From contig CANJKA010000003.1 of NCBI GenBank assembly GCA_947474675.1, forward strand, positions 1 through 64,000: a DNA stretch of 64,000 nt. Direction: 5' to 3'. The notes below the pieces were generated by a model. That model did not search any database, was not told the origin of the DNA, and saw only the letters and a list, made by a program, of their open reading frames with translations. Shown here piece by piece: positions 34,060 to 43,124 of the stretch. This stretch comes from Flavobacteriales bacterium (lineage in GTDB: Bacteria; Bacteroidota; Bacteroidia; Flavobacteriales_D; Crocinitomicaceae). The first letter of the stretch is position 1. Each line of letters begins with the position of its first letter. Both the position numbers and the translations under genes were made by a program.

Positions 34060-37053
34060 ATGAAACAATTTACTTTTATCACTATTTTATTTTTCAGTTC
34101 ATTTTCTCTTTTTTCTCAAACCTATTGGCAGCAAGAAGTTAATTATAAAATTGATGTTACTTTAGATGATATTAAACACGAAATATCAGCTTTTGAAGAA
34201 TTTGAATACATCAATAATTCCCCAAATTCTTTAGATTTTATTTATGTTCATTTATGGGCAAATGCTTACAGAAGTGAAAACTCAGCTTTAGGACAGCAGC
34301 AATGGAAGGACGGAAAATTTGTTTTGAAATATGGTGCAGATTCATTAAAAGGTGGAATGGATAAGTTAGATTTCAAAGTTAATGGAGAAACTGTTAAATG
34401 GGAATATGATTCTAAAAACATGGATATTTGTAAAATAATATTAGCAAAACCTTTAGTTTCTGGAGCAAAAATGATGGTTTCAACTCCTTTTACAGTAAAA
34501 ATTCCTTCAGGTGAAATATCTCGTTTGGGTCACGTTGGTCAGTCTTATCAGATTACACAATGGTATCCTAAGCCTGCAGTTTATGATAAAAATGGATGGA
34601 ATCCAATTCCTTATTTGAATCAAGGTGAATTTTATTCAGAATATGGTTCATTTGATGTAAGTATTACACTTCCTGCAAATTATGTTGTTGGAGCAACGGG
34701 TGATTTACAAACAAGTTCTGAAATTTATTTCTTGAATGATTTAGCAGAGAAATCAGCTTTAAAATTTAAAACAGGAGATTTAGGAAGTGTTTCTAAAAAA
34801 GCAACAAAATTTCCTGAGTCATCTACAAAAATGAAAACCATTCGTTACACACAATCAAAAATTCATGATTTTGGATGGTTTGCTGATAAACGATTTGAAG
34901 TATTAAAAGGAGAAGTTGAATTGCCTCAATCAAAAAGAAAAGTAACGACTTGGGCAATGTTTACACCTGCTAATTCAGATGTTTGGAAAAATGCGATTGA
35001 ATATATCAACGATGGAACTTATTATTATTCATTGTGGAATGGAGATTATCCGTATAATCAAGTTACTGCTGTCGATGGAACAATAAGTGCAGGAGGAGGA
35101 ATGGAATATCCAAATGTTACAGTAATAGGTAATTCAAGTACGAAAGAAGAATTAGAAGTTGTTATAGTTCATGAAGTAGGGCATAATTGGTTTTATGGAA
35201 TTTTAGGTTCAAACGAACGTGTTCATGGTTGGATGGATGAAGGAATGAATACCTTAAATGAAGTTCGTTACATGCAAACAAAATATCCAGATAATACGCG
35301 TATGTCTGATATGGCGAGAGATGGTAGTTTTCACATGAATGATTTAGATCACCATGATATGGGAGATTTATCGTATCGTTTTATGGCAATGATTGGAGAA
35401 GATCAACCAATTGAAACTTCGTCAGCTGATTTCACGCCGATCAATTATGGAATTATCATGTATCAAAAAACGGGATTAGTCTTCTTTTACTTGCGAGCTT
35501 ATTTAGGAGAAGATTTATTTGGAAAATGTATGCATGCTTATTTTGAAGAATGGAAATTCAAACATCCCCAGCCAGAAGATATGAGAGCTTCTTTAGAAAA
35601 AGCATCGGGTAAAAATTTATCATGGTTATTTGATGATTTAATTACAACGACAAATCATATTGATTATAAAATCACAAAGGTTGAAAAAAGTAATGTTGGA
35701 TTTGATGTTACTGTAAAGAATGTTGGTCAAGTTAACGGTCCAATCGGAATTGATGGCTATGTAAATGGAAAATTAAAAGAAACAGTTTGGGTTGATCCAA
35801 GTGATACTAAGCAGATAGCTCATTTGACTTCTGATTCAATTAATGAAGTTCGAATTGATGCGAATAATAACATTCCAGAAATGGATAGAACAAATAACAG
35901 TTGGAAAAAAAGTTTACTTTTCAATAAGATTGAGCCAATAAAATTTGAATTTGCTATTGGAGATCATGAAAAAAACAAATCTCTTCAATTTTGGTCACCA
36001 ATGATTGGATTGAATTCTTATGATAAATTCATGGTTGGTATTGCACTTCATAATTATGGTGTTCCCGTTAAGAAGTTCCAATATGGAATTGTACCAATGT
36101 ATTCGATAGGAAGAAAAAGTTTATCAGGAATTGGAGAATTTAGTTATTCAATGTTACCTAGAAGAAATGCTAAGTTGATTAGAGTAGGAGTCTCTATGAA
36201 GACATTTAAAAATAATGACATCGAAGATTATACTCATAATGAACGTAATCAATATTTTGCAAATATATCTCCTTATGTTTTTATTAATTTAGGAAATAGA
36301 AAAGGGGCATCAGCTTTTTCTCATTCTTTATTGATTCATTCAATTTATAGTTTAGAGCAAAAAGGGATTACTTCAACCGAAGAAATTGGAGGGTTTGCAA
36401 AATATACAATGCGTTATTATAAACCAGATCATCAGGTAGAAATAATTTTGAGAAATGATTACTTGAAAGGAGTAAATGGAAGTTCAAATGAATTGGGGAG
36501 ATTTTCTGTAGAAGGAAATTACCGTTTTAGATACATGACCAATAAAATGAAAAGATGGATAGAATTTAGAGCTTATTTTGGTACAAATTACACGTATAAA
36601 GAAACCCAAGCTACTGGTAGATATTTAATTTCAATGAGTGGAGTTAGTGGTGTTCAAGATATTTATTTTGAGGATTATTATTTTGGAAGATCTGCAACTA
36701 AAGGATTTTATGGGAACCAAAGAAATACAGATATGGGTGGATTTAAGACAACAAATAATTTTGGATCAACTGCTTATTGGATGTCGACAGGAAATATGTA
36801 TTTCCAATTACCAATTAAACCAAATTGTTTTGGGGTTTTCGCTGATGCAGGAATTTTCTCAAATGGAGTTAAAACGTATACAGCTTATACAACAGGTTTA
36901 GGTTTTAAAATTGCTAAAATATTCGCGGTTTATTTCCCATTGTATCAAAGCGAAAACATGGGTAATTTGTTTACCGATTATTCTAAAAACATCCGTATTA
37001 GTTGGAAGATCAATATTATTAATAAAGGGTTTAAAATTCCGGGGATTAATTGA
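34060..37053 (+). CDS. M1-family zinc metallopeptidase with C-terminal barrel-like region
   Basis: A 997-residue exported protein. The signal peptide (about 1-19) is followed by an M1 aminopeptidase beta domain and a catalytic domain: zinc ligands His371 and His375 with Glu372 in HEVGHNW, and third ligand Glu394 in WMDEGMN, at the usual 18-residue spacing. A CARDB/Ig-like segment lies near 550-625. The last 370 residues are not peptidase; they show alternating amphipathic strands and Gly/Asn turns like an outer-membrane beta-barrel. That would display the peptidase at the outer membrane. The barrel assignment is inference. No T9SS tail is seen. Confidence 0.9.
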   Translation: MKQFTFITILFFSSFSLFSQTYWQQEVNYKIDVTLDDIKHEISAFEEFEYINNSPNSLDFIYVHLWANAYRSENSALGQQQWKDGKFVLKYGADSLKGGMDKLDFKVNGETVKWEYDSKNMDICKIILAKPLVSGAKMMVSTPFTVKIPSGEISRLGHVGQSYQITQWYPKPAVYDKNGWNPIPYLNQGEFYSEYGSFDVSITLPANYVVGATGDLQTSSEIYFLNDLAEKSALKFKTGDLGSVSKKATKFPESSTKMKTIRYTQSKIHDFGWFADKRFEVLKGEVELPQSKRKVTTWAMFTPANSDVWKNAIEYINDGTYYYSLWNGDYPYNQVTAVDGTISAGGGMEYPNVTVIGNSSTKEELEVVIVHEVGHNWFYGILGSNERVHGWMDEGMNTLNEVRYMQTKYPDNTRMSDMARDGSFHMNDLDHHDMGDLSYRFMAMIGEDQPIETSSADFTPINYGIIMYQKTGLVFFYLRAYLGEDLFGKCMHAYFEEWKFKHPQPEDMRASLEKASGKNLSWLFDDLITTTNHIDYKITKVEKSNVGFDVTVKNVGQVNGPIGIDGYVNGKLKETVWVDPSDTKQIAHLTSDSINEVRIDANNNIPEMDRTNNSWKKSLLFNKIEPIKFEFAIGDHEKNKSLQFWSPMIGLNSYDKFMVGIALHNYGVPVKKFQYGIVPMYSIGRKSLSGIGEFSYSMLPRRNAKLIRVGVSMKTFKNNDIEDYTHNERNQYFANISPYVFINLGNRKGASAFSHSLLIHSIYSLEQKGITSTEEIGGFAKYTMRYYKPDHQVEIILRNDYLKGVNGSSNELGRFSVEGNYRFRYMTNKMKRWIEFRAYFGTNYTYKETQATGRYLISMSGVSGVQDIYFEDYYFGRSATKGFYGNQRNTDMGGFKTTNNFGSTAYWMSTGNMYFQLPIKPNCFGVFADAGIFSNGVKTYTAYTTGLGFKIAKIFAVYFPLYQSENMGNLFTDYSKNIRISWKINIINKGFKIPGIN

Positions 37054-37267
37054 TGTTTTGTTGAGGTTGAGTTGACAGATCTTTGTGGTTACCTGTTTAA
37101 TTTGCTTATGATTCAAGTGAAATCAGTTGAATTAATTTCTATTTTTGAGAGCCAACTAAAAGAAGGGTGAGGATGCTTTTAGTTTTAGAAGGTTTGCAAA
37201 TCCAACTGAAAGGATAGTTTTGAGTTTGTGTTCCAAATATGACTTATAATAATGAAGAAAAACTAAT
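37054..37267. other. gene-free spacer at the edge of an accessory patch
   Basis: The 214 bases after the M1 peptidase carry no open frame of note, no terminator-like hairpin and no consensus -7 box. The near-copies ccaactaaaagaa (about 37153) and ccaactgaaagga (about 37202) look like decayed repeats. Confidence 0.4.
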
Positions 37268-37564
37268 ATGGCAAAAGAAATAATACATAATATCGAAAAT
37301 AAATTAGTGTTATTAGGTTATCGAAAAACTAGTTTGATGGAAGTACCCGATATTATAAATCGTATTGAAATCACATTAAGGTTTGCTCATATTTATTATA
37401 ATGAAAAGCAAGTTTTATCTGAAACTGATAAAAAATGGTGTAGTTATTATTCACATTATATACATTTTTTTGATTCTGAAAAATTTGAAAAATTAGGAGA
37501 GTTATATTATGAGTTAATAGAACAAATGAAATTAGACAATTGTTTTTCTGGACAATCAATTTGA
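37268..37564 (+). CDS. small protein of unknown function
   Basis: This 98-residue protein has no signal peptide and appears largely alpha-helical, with many aromatic residues (FAHIYYNE, WCSYYSHYIHFF, LGELYYELIEQM). I recognise no family. It sits in a gene-poor patch between two exported-protein genes, with no operon partner. The ATG is the first in frame. Its composition and helical, aromatic-rich nature would fit an immunity or small effector-binding protein, but nothing proves that. Confidence 0.5.
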   Translation: MAKEIIHNIENKLVLLGYRKTSLMEVPDIINRIEITLRFAHIYYNEKQVLSETDKKWCSYYSHYIHFFDSEKFEKLGELYYELIEQMKLDNCFSGQSI

Positions 37565-37906
37565 AGTAATCCATCAAACTTATTGATTTCCTATCAACAG
37601 CGTTAACATCCATCGTCTTTCTAATTAAATCCTTCACATGTATAGGAGATTAAAATAAATAAAAAGTTTACCAAATATCAAAAGATTCTCAGAATTGGGG
37701 TTCTTTTATGTTTGGGGAGAATTGTGTAGATTTGGAAGATGAAAAACACAATATGTATTATATTATAGTAAGTTTTAAATGTAATATAAATTTGTTTCAC
37801 TTTCATTTACTTCTTAGCTTTAGATTAATTAAACGTGGAAATTCCGATTTAAAGCAAGACAATAATGTAGCATCAATCCTAATTTTACATCCAAAATAAA
37901 AACGAC
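37565..37906. other. 342-base stretch without a convincing gene
   Basis: The stretch holds a 63-codon open frame (37708-37899) with Phe/His/Leu-rich low-quality sequence and no start context, which I do not accept. On the minus strand, 37590-37637 reads MKDLIRKTMDVNAVDRKS, which looks more protein-like but soon loses sense. Old gene remnants are possible. No promoter, terminator or RNA gene was seen. Confidence 0.45.
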
Positions 37907-38545
37907 ATGACAATTCTAAATGATATTTACAAATCCTTTTTCGGTAAAAATCACAAAGAAGCTTGGCTTCAATTCTCCCATGACAATAACGGGATATTTA
38001 CAACAGGTAAGCATGGAAACCTTGATAGTGTGGAAGTTGTATATCTTAGCCATAAAATTATTTTTGACCGCTATGTTCATTATGTAACTGTTGGAGGACA
38101 AACTTTCGATACTGAATTTACTAGAATTCGCCTTGAATTTATAACACCAGATGACCTTAGGTTTAGAATAACAAAACATGATTTCATAAATACGATAGGT
38201 AAATTTTTTGGTGCTCAAGATATTGAAGTAGGAGATGAAGAATTTGATAAAAAGCACATGATTAAAGGTAATAACGAATTTAAAATTCAAACAATATTTT
38301 CACACAAAGTAATTAAGAGTTTAATAATGGCACAAGAAGATACTTTTCTTCAATTAATGGATGAAGAAGGAGCTTTTCATGAACCTATCCAAGAAGGCCA
38401 TGCAATGCTTTATTATATTTCAGAAACTCTAATTAAGGATAAAGAAAAACTTAACTCTTTACTTAAATTATACCAAATCCTAATAGATCAATTAATAAAA
38501 ACATGTTCAATAAAACGTGTAAACACGAATAATCTCAATCGTTAA
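37907..38545 (+). CDS. protein of unknown function, weakly DUF3137-like
   Basis: A 212-residue protein with no signal peptide or membrane span. A beta-rich middle contains FDKKHMIKGNNEFKIQTIF, shown by its ends FDKKHMIKGN and FKIQTIF, close in style to the EFdkkyvikgnd block of DUF3137-type proteins. The C-terminal third is helical (LNSLLKLYQILIDQLI). Family assignment is only a suspicion. It is transcribed toward a hairpin at 38641-38689. The neighbouring small gene and poor spacing mark the area as accessory. Confidence 0.6.
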   Translation: MTILNDIYKSFFGKNHKEAWLQFSHDNNGIFTTGKHGNLDSVEVVYLSHKIIFDRYVHYVTVGGQTFDTEFTRIRLEFITPDDLRFRITKHDFINTIGKFFGAQDIEVGDEEFDKKHMIKGNNEFKIQTIFSHKVIKSLIMAQEDTFLQLMDEEGAFHEPIQEGHAMLYYISETLIKDKEKLNSLLKLYQILIDQLIKTCSIKRVNTNNLNR

Positions 38546-38640
38546 TTTGGGTGCTTTATATGTTTATATTCTTAACTTTAAATCCTAAATAACAGGTTTA
38601 TTCGGAAATATTAAAACTTGACTTCTTTTTTTATAACCAT

Positions 38641-38689
38641 TACTCCGAGTTTACAACGTAAAATCCTCGGAGTAAACTAGTGTTTTTTT
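38641..38689 (+). terminator. hairpin downstream of the 212-residue orphan
   Basis: tactccgag (38641-38649) and ctcggagta (38666-38674) are exact complements around a 16-base loop. A run of eight T residues follows 7 bases later (38683-38690). It is the most GC-rich stem in this patch, but the T tract is offset, so terminator activity is likely, not certain. Confidence 0.6.
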
Positions 38690-38815
38690 TCGTGAAATAC
38701 AGTAAAACTTGTATTGTTTTATATGTAAAACTACCTATTTACTCAATTTTCGCGAGATTTCTTTATTTTTAATCACAGAAAATTTGTAGCTTATTAATAG
38801 TAAATACGCTACGCT

Positions 38816-39988
38816 ATGAGAACTATATCTCTATACTTTGTTCGTTTGTTTTTCAACAACATTGTCACTCGATTCTTTTTTAGAATATTTTTCATTTTTT
38901 CTATTTGTTTATACCCAACTATTAATTTCTCTCAAGTCGTTTTACAATTTCCAAATGGTGCAGGAGATGGTGCTTTAGTAAGTGGAGTCGCTGGTACCGT
39001 TGGGGCAATCTACCAATGGGCAAATGTAGGATCTGAAGGAGGAGTAACGATCAAAGCTAAAATTGAAATTATTTCTATTATTGGAAGTGCTACATTAACA
39101 ACAATTGATGGAGCTTCTACTGCTGCTGATTGGGAGCCACAAGTTGCAGGTCCAATTACTACAGTTGGTAATTCTTGGGGAATGAAATTTCAAGTTCGTT
39201 TTTACAATGCAGCGAACAATGCAGCTTATTCAATCACTTCTTTAAAAGCACAAGCTATTGATATTGATGGTGGAGGAGGTGTAAGTGCTTTACGAGAATT
39301 CAATACATTTGATAATCCAGTTAGTTACACATTGGAAACACCAACTGATTTAACAGCAACTGATGTCGGAGGAAATATAAAGTTTAAATCTGGTTTAGCT
39401 TTTTTTAATGGTATTTCAATAGCACAAACTCAATTGATAGCTTCTTGCAATTATAGCAATGTTAACAATGTTTATATTACTTGTGGAGTTGTAGCTGTAG
39501 GAGGTACTGTTCCTGCAGGAAATCGTTTGCATTCAATAAATTTTAGAAACGTTGTTGTTTTTATAGATCCAATTACTTTACCGATTGATTTAACTTGTTT
39601 TAAAGCGGTGAAAGAAAATAATATTGATGTTGATTTGAAGTGGACTACAGCCTCAGAATTAAATAATGATTATTTTACAATTGAACGCTTTGACCAGTCT
39701 TTATTTATTCCATTATTTATTGTTAATGGCGCTGGGAACTCAAATGAAATGAATGAATATCATTTTCTTGATGCTCATCCAGCTCGTGAAATTTTATATT
39801 ATCGTTTAAAACAAACTGATTATAATGGGGAGTCTTCTTATTCTGAAATTATTTCAGTAGATAATCGAATACATAAAAAAGAAATAGATAATATTACTGA
39901 TGTTTTAGGTCTTGAAGTAAATGAATATTATAAAGGTGTTGTGATTGTTGTTTATACTGATGGATCAACATCAAAAATGATTCAATAA
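38816..39988 (+). CDS. T9SS-exported protein with short type A tail
   Basis: A 390-residue exported protein. The N-terminus is long and basic-hydrophobic (about 1-41, cleavage near NFSQ), with an Arg-rich start that may really begin at a later codon, though no later ATG precedes the hydrophobic core. A beta-rich domain of unknown type (about 42-245) is followed by the LPIDLTCFKA and WTTASELNNDYFTIERF block that commonly precedes T9SS tails. The C-terminus (VLGLEVNEYYKGVVIVVYTD) matches a type A tail and ends TSKMIQ. Probably surface or secreted. It converges on waaA with only 6 bases between stops. Confidence 0.8.
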   Translation: MRTISLYFVRLFFNNIVTRFFFRIFFIFSICLYPTINFSQVVLQFPNGAGDGALVSGVAGTVGAIYQWANVGSEGGVTIKAKIEIISIIGSATLTTIDGASTAADWEPQVAGPITTVGNSWGMKFQVRFYNAANNAAYSITSLKAQAIDIDGGGGVSALREFNTFDNPVSYTLETPTDLTATDVGGNIKFKSGLAFFNGISIAQTQLIASCNYSNVNNVYITCGVVAVGGTVPAGNRLHSINFRNVVVFIDPITLPIDLTCFKAVKENNIDVDLKWTTASELNNDYFTIERFDQSLFIPLFIVNGAGNSNEMNEYHFLDAHPAREILYYRLKQTDYNGESSYSEIISVDNRIHKKEIDNITDVLGLEVNEYYKGVVIVVYTDGSTSKMIQ

Positions 39989-39994
39989 ACTAAT

Positions 39995-41218
39995 TTATTT
40001 AGCCTCGACTGAATTTACTATTTTCAAAGATGCACCAGCTTGTTTATTGACAAATTCGATAGTTTTAGTTTTTAATTCAGTTGAATTAGTTTTTATATTT
40101 TCGATTCTTTTTTTTAATTCTTCAACTGTTTGAATTGAAAAGCCAATTTCTTCGTCTATAAACATTTCTCCTTCAGGAAAACGTGAATGCTTTGGTCCGA
40201 AAATAACGGGTAATCCAAAAACAGCTGGTTCTAGAATGTTATGCAAACTTCCTGAAAAACCTCCTCCAACATAAGCGTAAAAACCATAAGAATAAGCATT
40301 TGCTAAATTTCCTATCGTGTCTAAAATGATTACTTTTTCATCGTTTAATTCGATGCCTTTTTCTAGTTCTGAATAGCGAATAAAAGGGACGGATAGCTTT
40401 TTACTAATTTGATGAATATGTGTCTCAGAAACATCATGAGGTGCGATTATTATTTTTTCTTTAATTATTCCATTATTTATGAGCGGAATAATTAAATCTT
40501 CATCTTCAGGCCATGAGCTACCGATGATAAATGCTTTTTCCTCCCTTAAAAAGTGTTGTAAAATAGGATTTTCTTGTAAATTGTTTTTGTTATCAATAAC
40601 CCTGTCAAAACGAGTGTCTCCGGTAATTTCTACCTTTGAAATACCTATCGATTGAAGTAAGTTAGAAGAAACTTTGTTTTGAACATAAAAGAAATCAAAT
40701 TGATTTAAGATAGAACGGAAAAAACCTCCTGATTTCTTAAAGAAACGATGGTCTTCACGAAACAAAGAACTTATAGAATATAATTTACTTCCAGTTTTTT
40801 TTACTGCAAAAATATAATTCGCCCAAAATTCATATTTCACAAAAAATACTTTTTCAGGAGAAAAATGAGAAACAAATTTTTTTGCATTTGAAGGAGTATC
40901 TAATGGAAGATAACAAACGTAATCTGCTTTGTGGTTTCTTTTATGATAATGTAAAAAGCCAGAAGGAGAAAAAAAAGTGACAACGATATAAATAGAAGTA
41001 TCTTTTTCTTTCAATAAATTAATAACCGGTAATGCCTGATCAAATTCACCTAAAGAAGCACAATGAAACCAATATGTTTTTTTATTTGAAACGTCGGGAA
41101 GTTGATTGAACAAACCTCTTCTACCATGAACCCAAAGTTTTGCTTTCGCGTGAAAAAGGGATGCAAATCTTAAAAGAAGTCCATATAAAATGATACCTAT
41201 GTTGTAAATAACATGCAT
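39995..41218 (-). CDS. waaA: WaaA, 3-deoxy-D-manno-octulosonic acid transferase
   Basis: A 407-residue inner-membrane-anchored glycosyltransferase (GT30) that adds Kdo to lipid A precursors. The N-terminal anchor is MHVIYNIGIILYGLLLR, followed by ASLFHAKAKLWVHGRRG (conserved N-terminal block). FHCASLGEFDQA holds the catalytic Glu, and GGGFSGSLHNILEPAVFGLPVIFGP is represented by GGGFSGSLHN and EPAVFGLPV. I start it at 41218, where the upstream gene's TAA and this ATG overlap as TAATG. An ATG at 41269 would intrude 52 bases into that gene. Confidence 0.93.
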   Translation of the reverse strand: MHVIYNIGIILYGLLLRFASLFHAKAKLWVHGRRGLFNQLPDVSNKKTYWFHCASLGEFDQALPVINLLKEKDTSIYIVVTFFSPSGFLHYHKRNHKADYVCYLPLDTPSNAKKFVSHFSPEKVFFVKYEFWANYIFAVKKTGSKLYSISSLFREDHRFFKKSGGFFRSILNQFDFFYVQNKVSSNLLQSIGISKVEITGDTRFDRVIDNKNNLQENPILQHFLREEKAFIIGSSWPEDEDLIIPLINNGIIKEKIIIAPHDVSETHIHQISKKLSVPFIRYSELEKGIELNDEKVIILDTIGNLANAYSYGFYAYVGGGFSGSLHNILEPAVFGLPVIFGPKHSRFPEGEMFIDEEIGFSIQTVEELKKRIENIKTNSTELKTKTIEFVNKQAGASLKIVNSVEAK

Positions 41219-41979
41219 TAATCGAAATAAAAATCTTTTGGTTTTCTTTTGTAAATTGGTATGAACCAACCCAATTTAAACCCAACTTGTAAATCAATCA
41301 TTGTTTTTGTTGAAACAGGAACATTAGGTTGATCAAAAAATATTTTTCTAAAATTTTCAGTTAAACCTTGTTGAGCATAGAATCCTCCGTAAAAATTAAT
41401 TAATCCGTGATCTGCCATAAAAGCATATCCTAAAAATTCATGAAAATTAGGGCCTAACGTTAAACGGTCATACCCTTTTTTATAATCTAATTCTAGTTGA
41501 GGAATAACTTGATCCTGAGTCGCGATTCTGTATTTATGAGCAAGAAATCCCATTCCACCGTGAACAAAAAAGCCGGAATTTTTATTAGGACTTAACACAG
41601 GAAAAACTTTTCCTACAGCGAAATTTACATTTAATCCACGAGCAGAAACAACAACAGTTCCAATATCACCATTCATATCTGTAATATTTCCTGTAGCATC
41701 GGTTAACCCATCAAACATTCCATTTATATTCACTTTGTCACTAAACATGAAATTTCCATCTAATCCCCAAAACCAATTTTTAGAAGTCTTGTAGCCAGCC
41801 ATAATGCCTAGATGATGTAAAAAAGTGTATTTTAAAGCTAAATCACCATGAGTCCAGTTTCCTCCATAATTAACAGCGACCCAAGGTGTACCAATTATTG
41901 AGTCTCTAACATTTCTTTGTCCCATTAGGAATGGACAAAAAGAAAATGTAAGGATAAAAATTACGATTATGTTTTTCAT
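41218..41979 (-). CDS. outer-membrane beta-barrel protein
   Basis: A 253-residue exported protein. A signal peptide (about 1-20, cleavage near LMGQ) is followed by alternating strands (WFWGLDGNFMFSD, GFFVHGGMGFLAHKYRI) ending VGFKLGWFIPIYKRKPKDFYFD, seen here as its ends VGFKLGWFIPI and KDFYFD. This is a small barrel of a type common in Bacteroidota. It is coupled to waaA by a 1-base TAATG overlap, which suggests a role in the outer-membrane or lipopolysaccharide layer; that is inference. A promoter lies 65-100 bases upstream. Confidence 0.75.
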   Translation of the reverse strand: MKNIIVIFILTFSFCPFLMGQRNVRDSIIGTPWVAVNYGGNWTHGDLALKYTFLHHLGIMAGYKTSKNWFWGLDGNFMFSDKVNINGMFDGLTDATGNITDMNGDIGTVVVSARGLNVNFAVGKVFPVLSPNKNSGFFVHGGMGFLAHKYRIATQDQVIPQLELDYKKGYDRLTLGPNFHEFLGYAFMADHGLINFYGGFYAQQGLTENFRKIFFDQPNVPVSTKTMIDLQVGFKLGWFIPIYKRKPKDFYFD

Positions 41980-42043
41980 TATAATTCTATCAATTTAATT
42001 GTAATAATTCATCTGATAAAATTGCAAATGAAGTAAGAATACT

Positions 42044-42078
42044 CAAAAATAAGGTCTTTTTTAGGAATGTAGAGCAAA
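42044..42078 (-). promoter_or_regulatory. promoter of the barrel/waaA operon
   Basis: On the minus strand TTTG (42078-42075) and TATTTTTG (42051-42044) are separated by 23 bases, fitting the TTTG/TAnnTTTG consensus, 65 bases before the ATG. Confidence 0.5.
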
Positions 42079-42148
42079 AACAATGTAAAAAGTGTTAATT
42101 ATTGATCGATTGGTTTTTTTAAATTGTGAATAAGTGCTAAAAACTCCT

Positions 42149-42180
42149 TTTGATATGAATCTAAATTCGCCTTATCTTTG
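42149..42180 (+). promoter_or_regulatory. consensus promoter of the flavin reductase gene
   Basis: TTTG (42149-42152), a 20-base spacer and TATCTTTG (42173-42180) form a full match to the Bacteroidota -33/-7 consensus. The ATG follows 20 bases later, giving a short leader. Confidence 0.75.
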
Positions 42181-42200
42181 TTGCTCACAAATAAGAAAAT

Positions 42201-43094
42201 ATGTTAACTCTTGATCCAAAAACGCTTCCAATTCAGAAGTTGCACCAATATTTATTAGGAGCTATTGGTCCACGTCCAATTGCTTTTGCTTCTACTATTG
42301 ATGCAGAAGGGAATACCAATTTGGCACCTTTCAGTTTCTTTAATGTGTTTAGTGCGAATCCACCGATCATGATTTTTTCTCCTGCAAGAAGTGGAAGAAC
42401 AAATGAAACGAAGGATACTTATAAAAATGTTAAAATAAATCCTGAGGTTGTAATCAATGTTGTTAATTATGATATTGTTCATCAAATGAGTTTAGCAAGT
42501 TCACCTTACGATCCAGGAGTAAGTGAATTTGAAAAAGCTGGTTTTACACCTTTAGCTTCAGATTTAATTAGACCAATGAGAGTTGCGGAATCACCTGTTC
42601 AATTTGAGTGTAAAGTAAATGAAGTTGTTGAATTAGGAACAGAAGGAGGAGCAGGGAATTTAATTATTTGTGAAGTTGTTAAGATTCATATCCATGATGA
42701 GGTTTTGGATGAAAATGGAATGATCGATCAGCATAAGATTGATTTAGTTTCTCGAATGGGAGGAAATTGGTATTGTCGAGCAGATAAAAATTCAATGTTT
42801 GAAATAATGAAACCAATAACGACTTGTGGTATTGGGTTTGATCAATTACCTCAAGATATTAAAAATAGTAATCTTTTGACAGGTAACGATCTAGGTCATT
42901 TGGCAGGGATTGAAGAAATTCCAAATGAAACAGATGTTAATGAATATAAATTGATAGAATTAAGTGAATTATTTGTATCTTTAGAAAACGAACCTGTAAA
43001 GTTAGAAGAATCTTTACATCAAAGAGCGAAAGATTTATTAAAAGAAAATAAATTGGAAGAAGCATGGTTAACGCTGCTTTCTTTCAATAATTAA
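42201..43094 (+). CDS. FMN-binding flavin reductase-like protein
   Basis: A 297-residue cytoplasmic protein with an FMN-binding split-barrel (about 1-200) of the flavin reductase-like family: GAIGPRPIAFASTID, NLAPFSFFNVFSANPP (parts), and VNYDIVHQMSLASSPYDPG shown by its ends VNYDIVHQM and ASSPYDPG. The C-terminal 90 residues are helical and outside the barrel. Members reduce flavins with NAD(P)H or act as oxygen-linked oxidoreductases. DUF3127 follows 30 bases downstream and is probably co-transcribed. Confidence 0.87.
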   Translation: MLTLDPKTLPIQKLHQYLLGAIGPRPIAFASTIDAEGNTNLAPFSFFNVFSANPPIMIFSPARSGRTNETKDTYKNVKINPEVVINVVNYDIVHQMSLASSPYDPGVSEFEKAGFTPLASDLIRPMRVAESPVQFECKVNEVVELGTEGGAGNLIICEVVKIHIHDEVLDENGMIDQHKIDLVSRMGGNWYCRADKNSMFEIMKPITTCGIGFDQLPQDIKNSNLLTGNDLGHLAGIEEIPNETDVNEYKLIELSELFVSLENEPVKLEESLHQRAKDLLKENKLEEAWLTLLSFNN

Positions 43095-43124
43095 TTAAAA
43101 ATAGAACAATCAAAAACAAAAAGT

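Noticed and set aside
37371-37637. 88-codon minus-strand open frame that begins MKDLIRKTMDVNAVDR
   Set aside because: The first 18 residues look protein-like, but the rest is antisense to the 98-residue gene and loses sense. It might be a remnant; not called as a gene.
37708-37899. 63-codon open frame on the plus strand in the orphan patch
   Set aside because: Low-complexity Phe/His/Leu composition, no promoter or upstream context and no family; likely chance in A/T-rich DNA.
37054-38815. Insertion sequence or prophage remnant
   Set aside because: No transposase, integrase, terminal repeats or target duplication could be seen.
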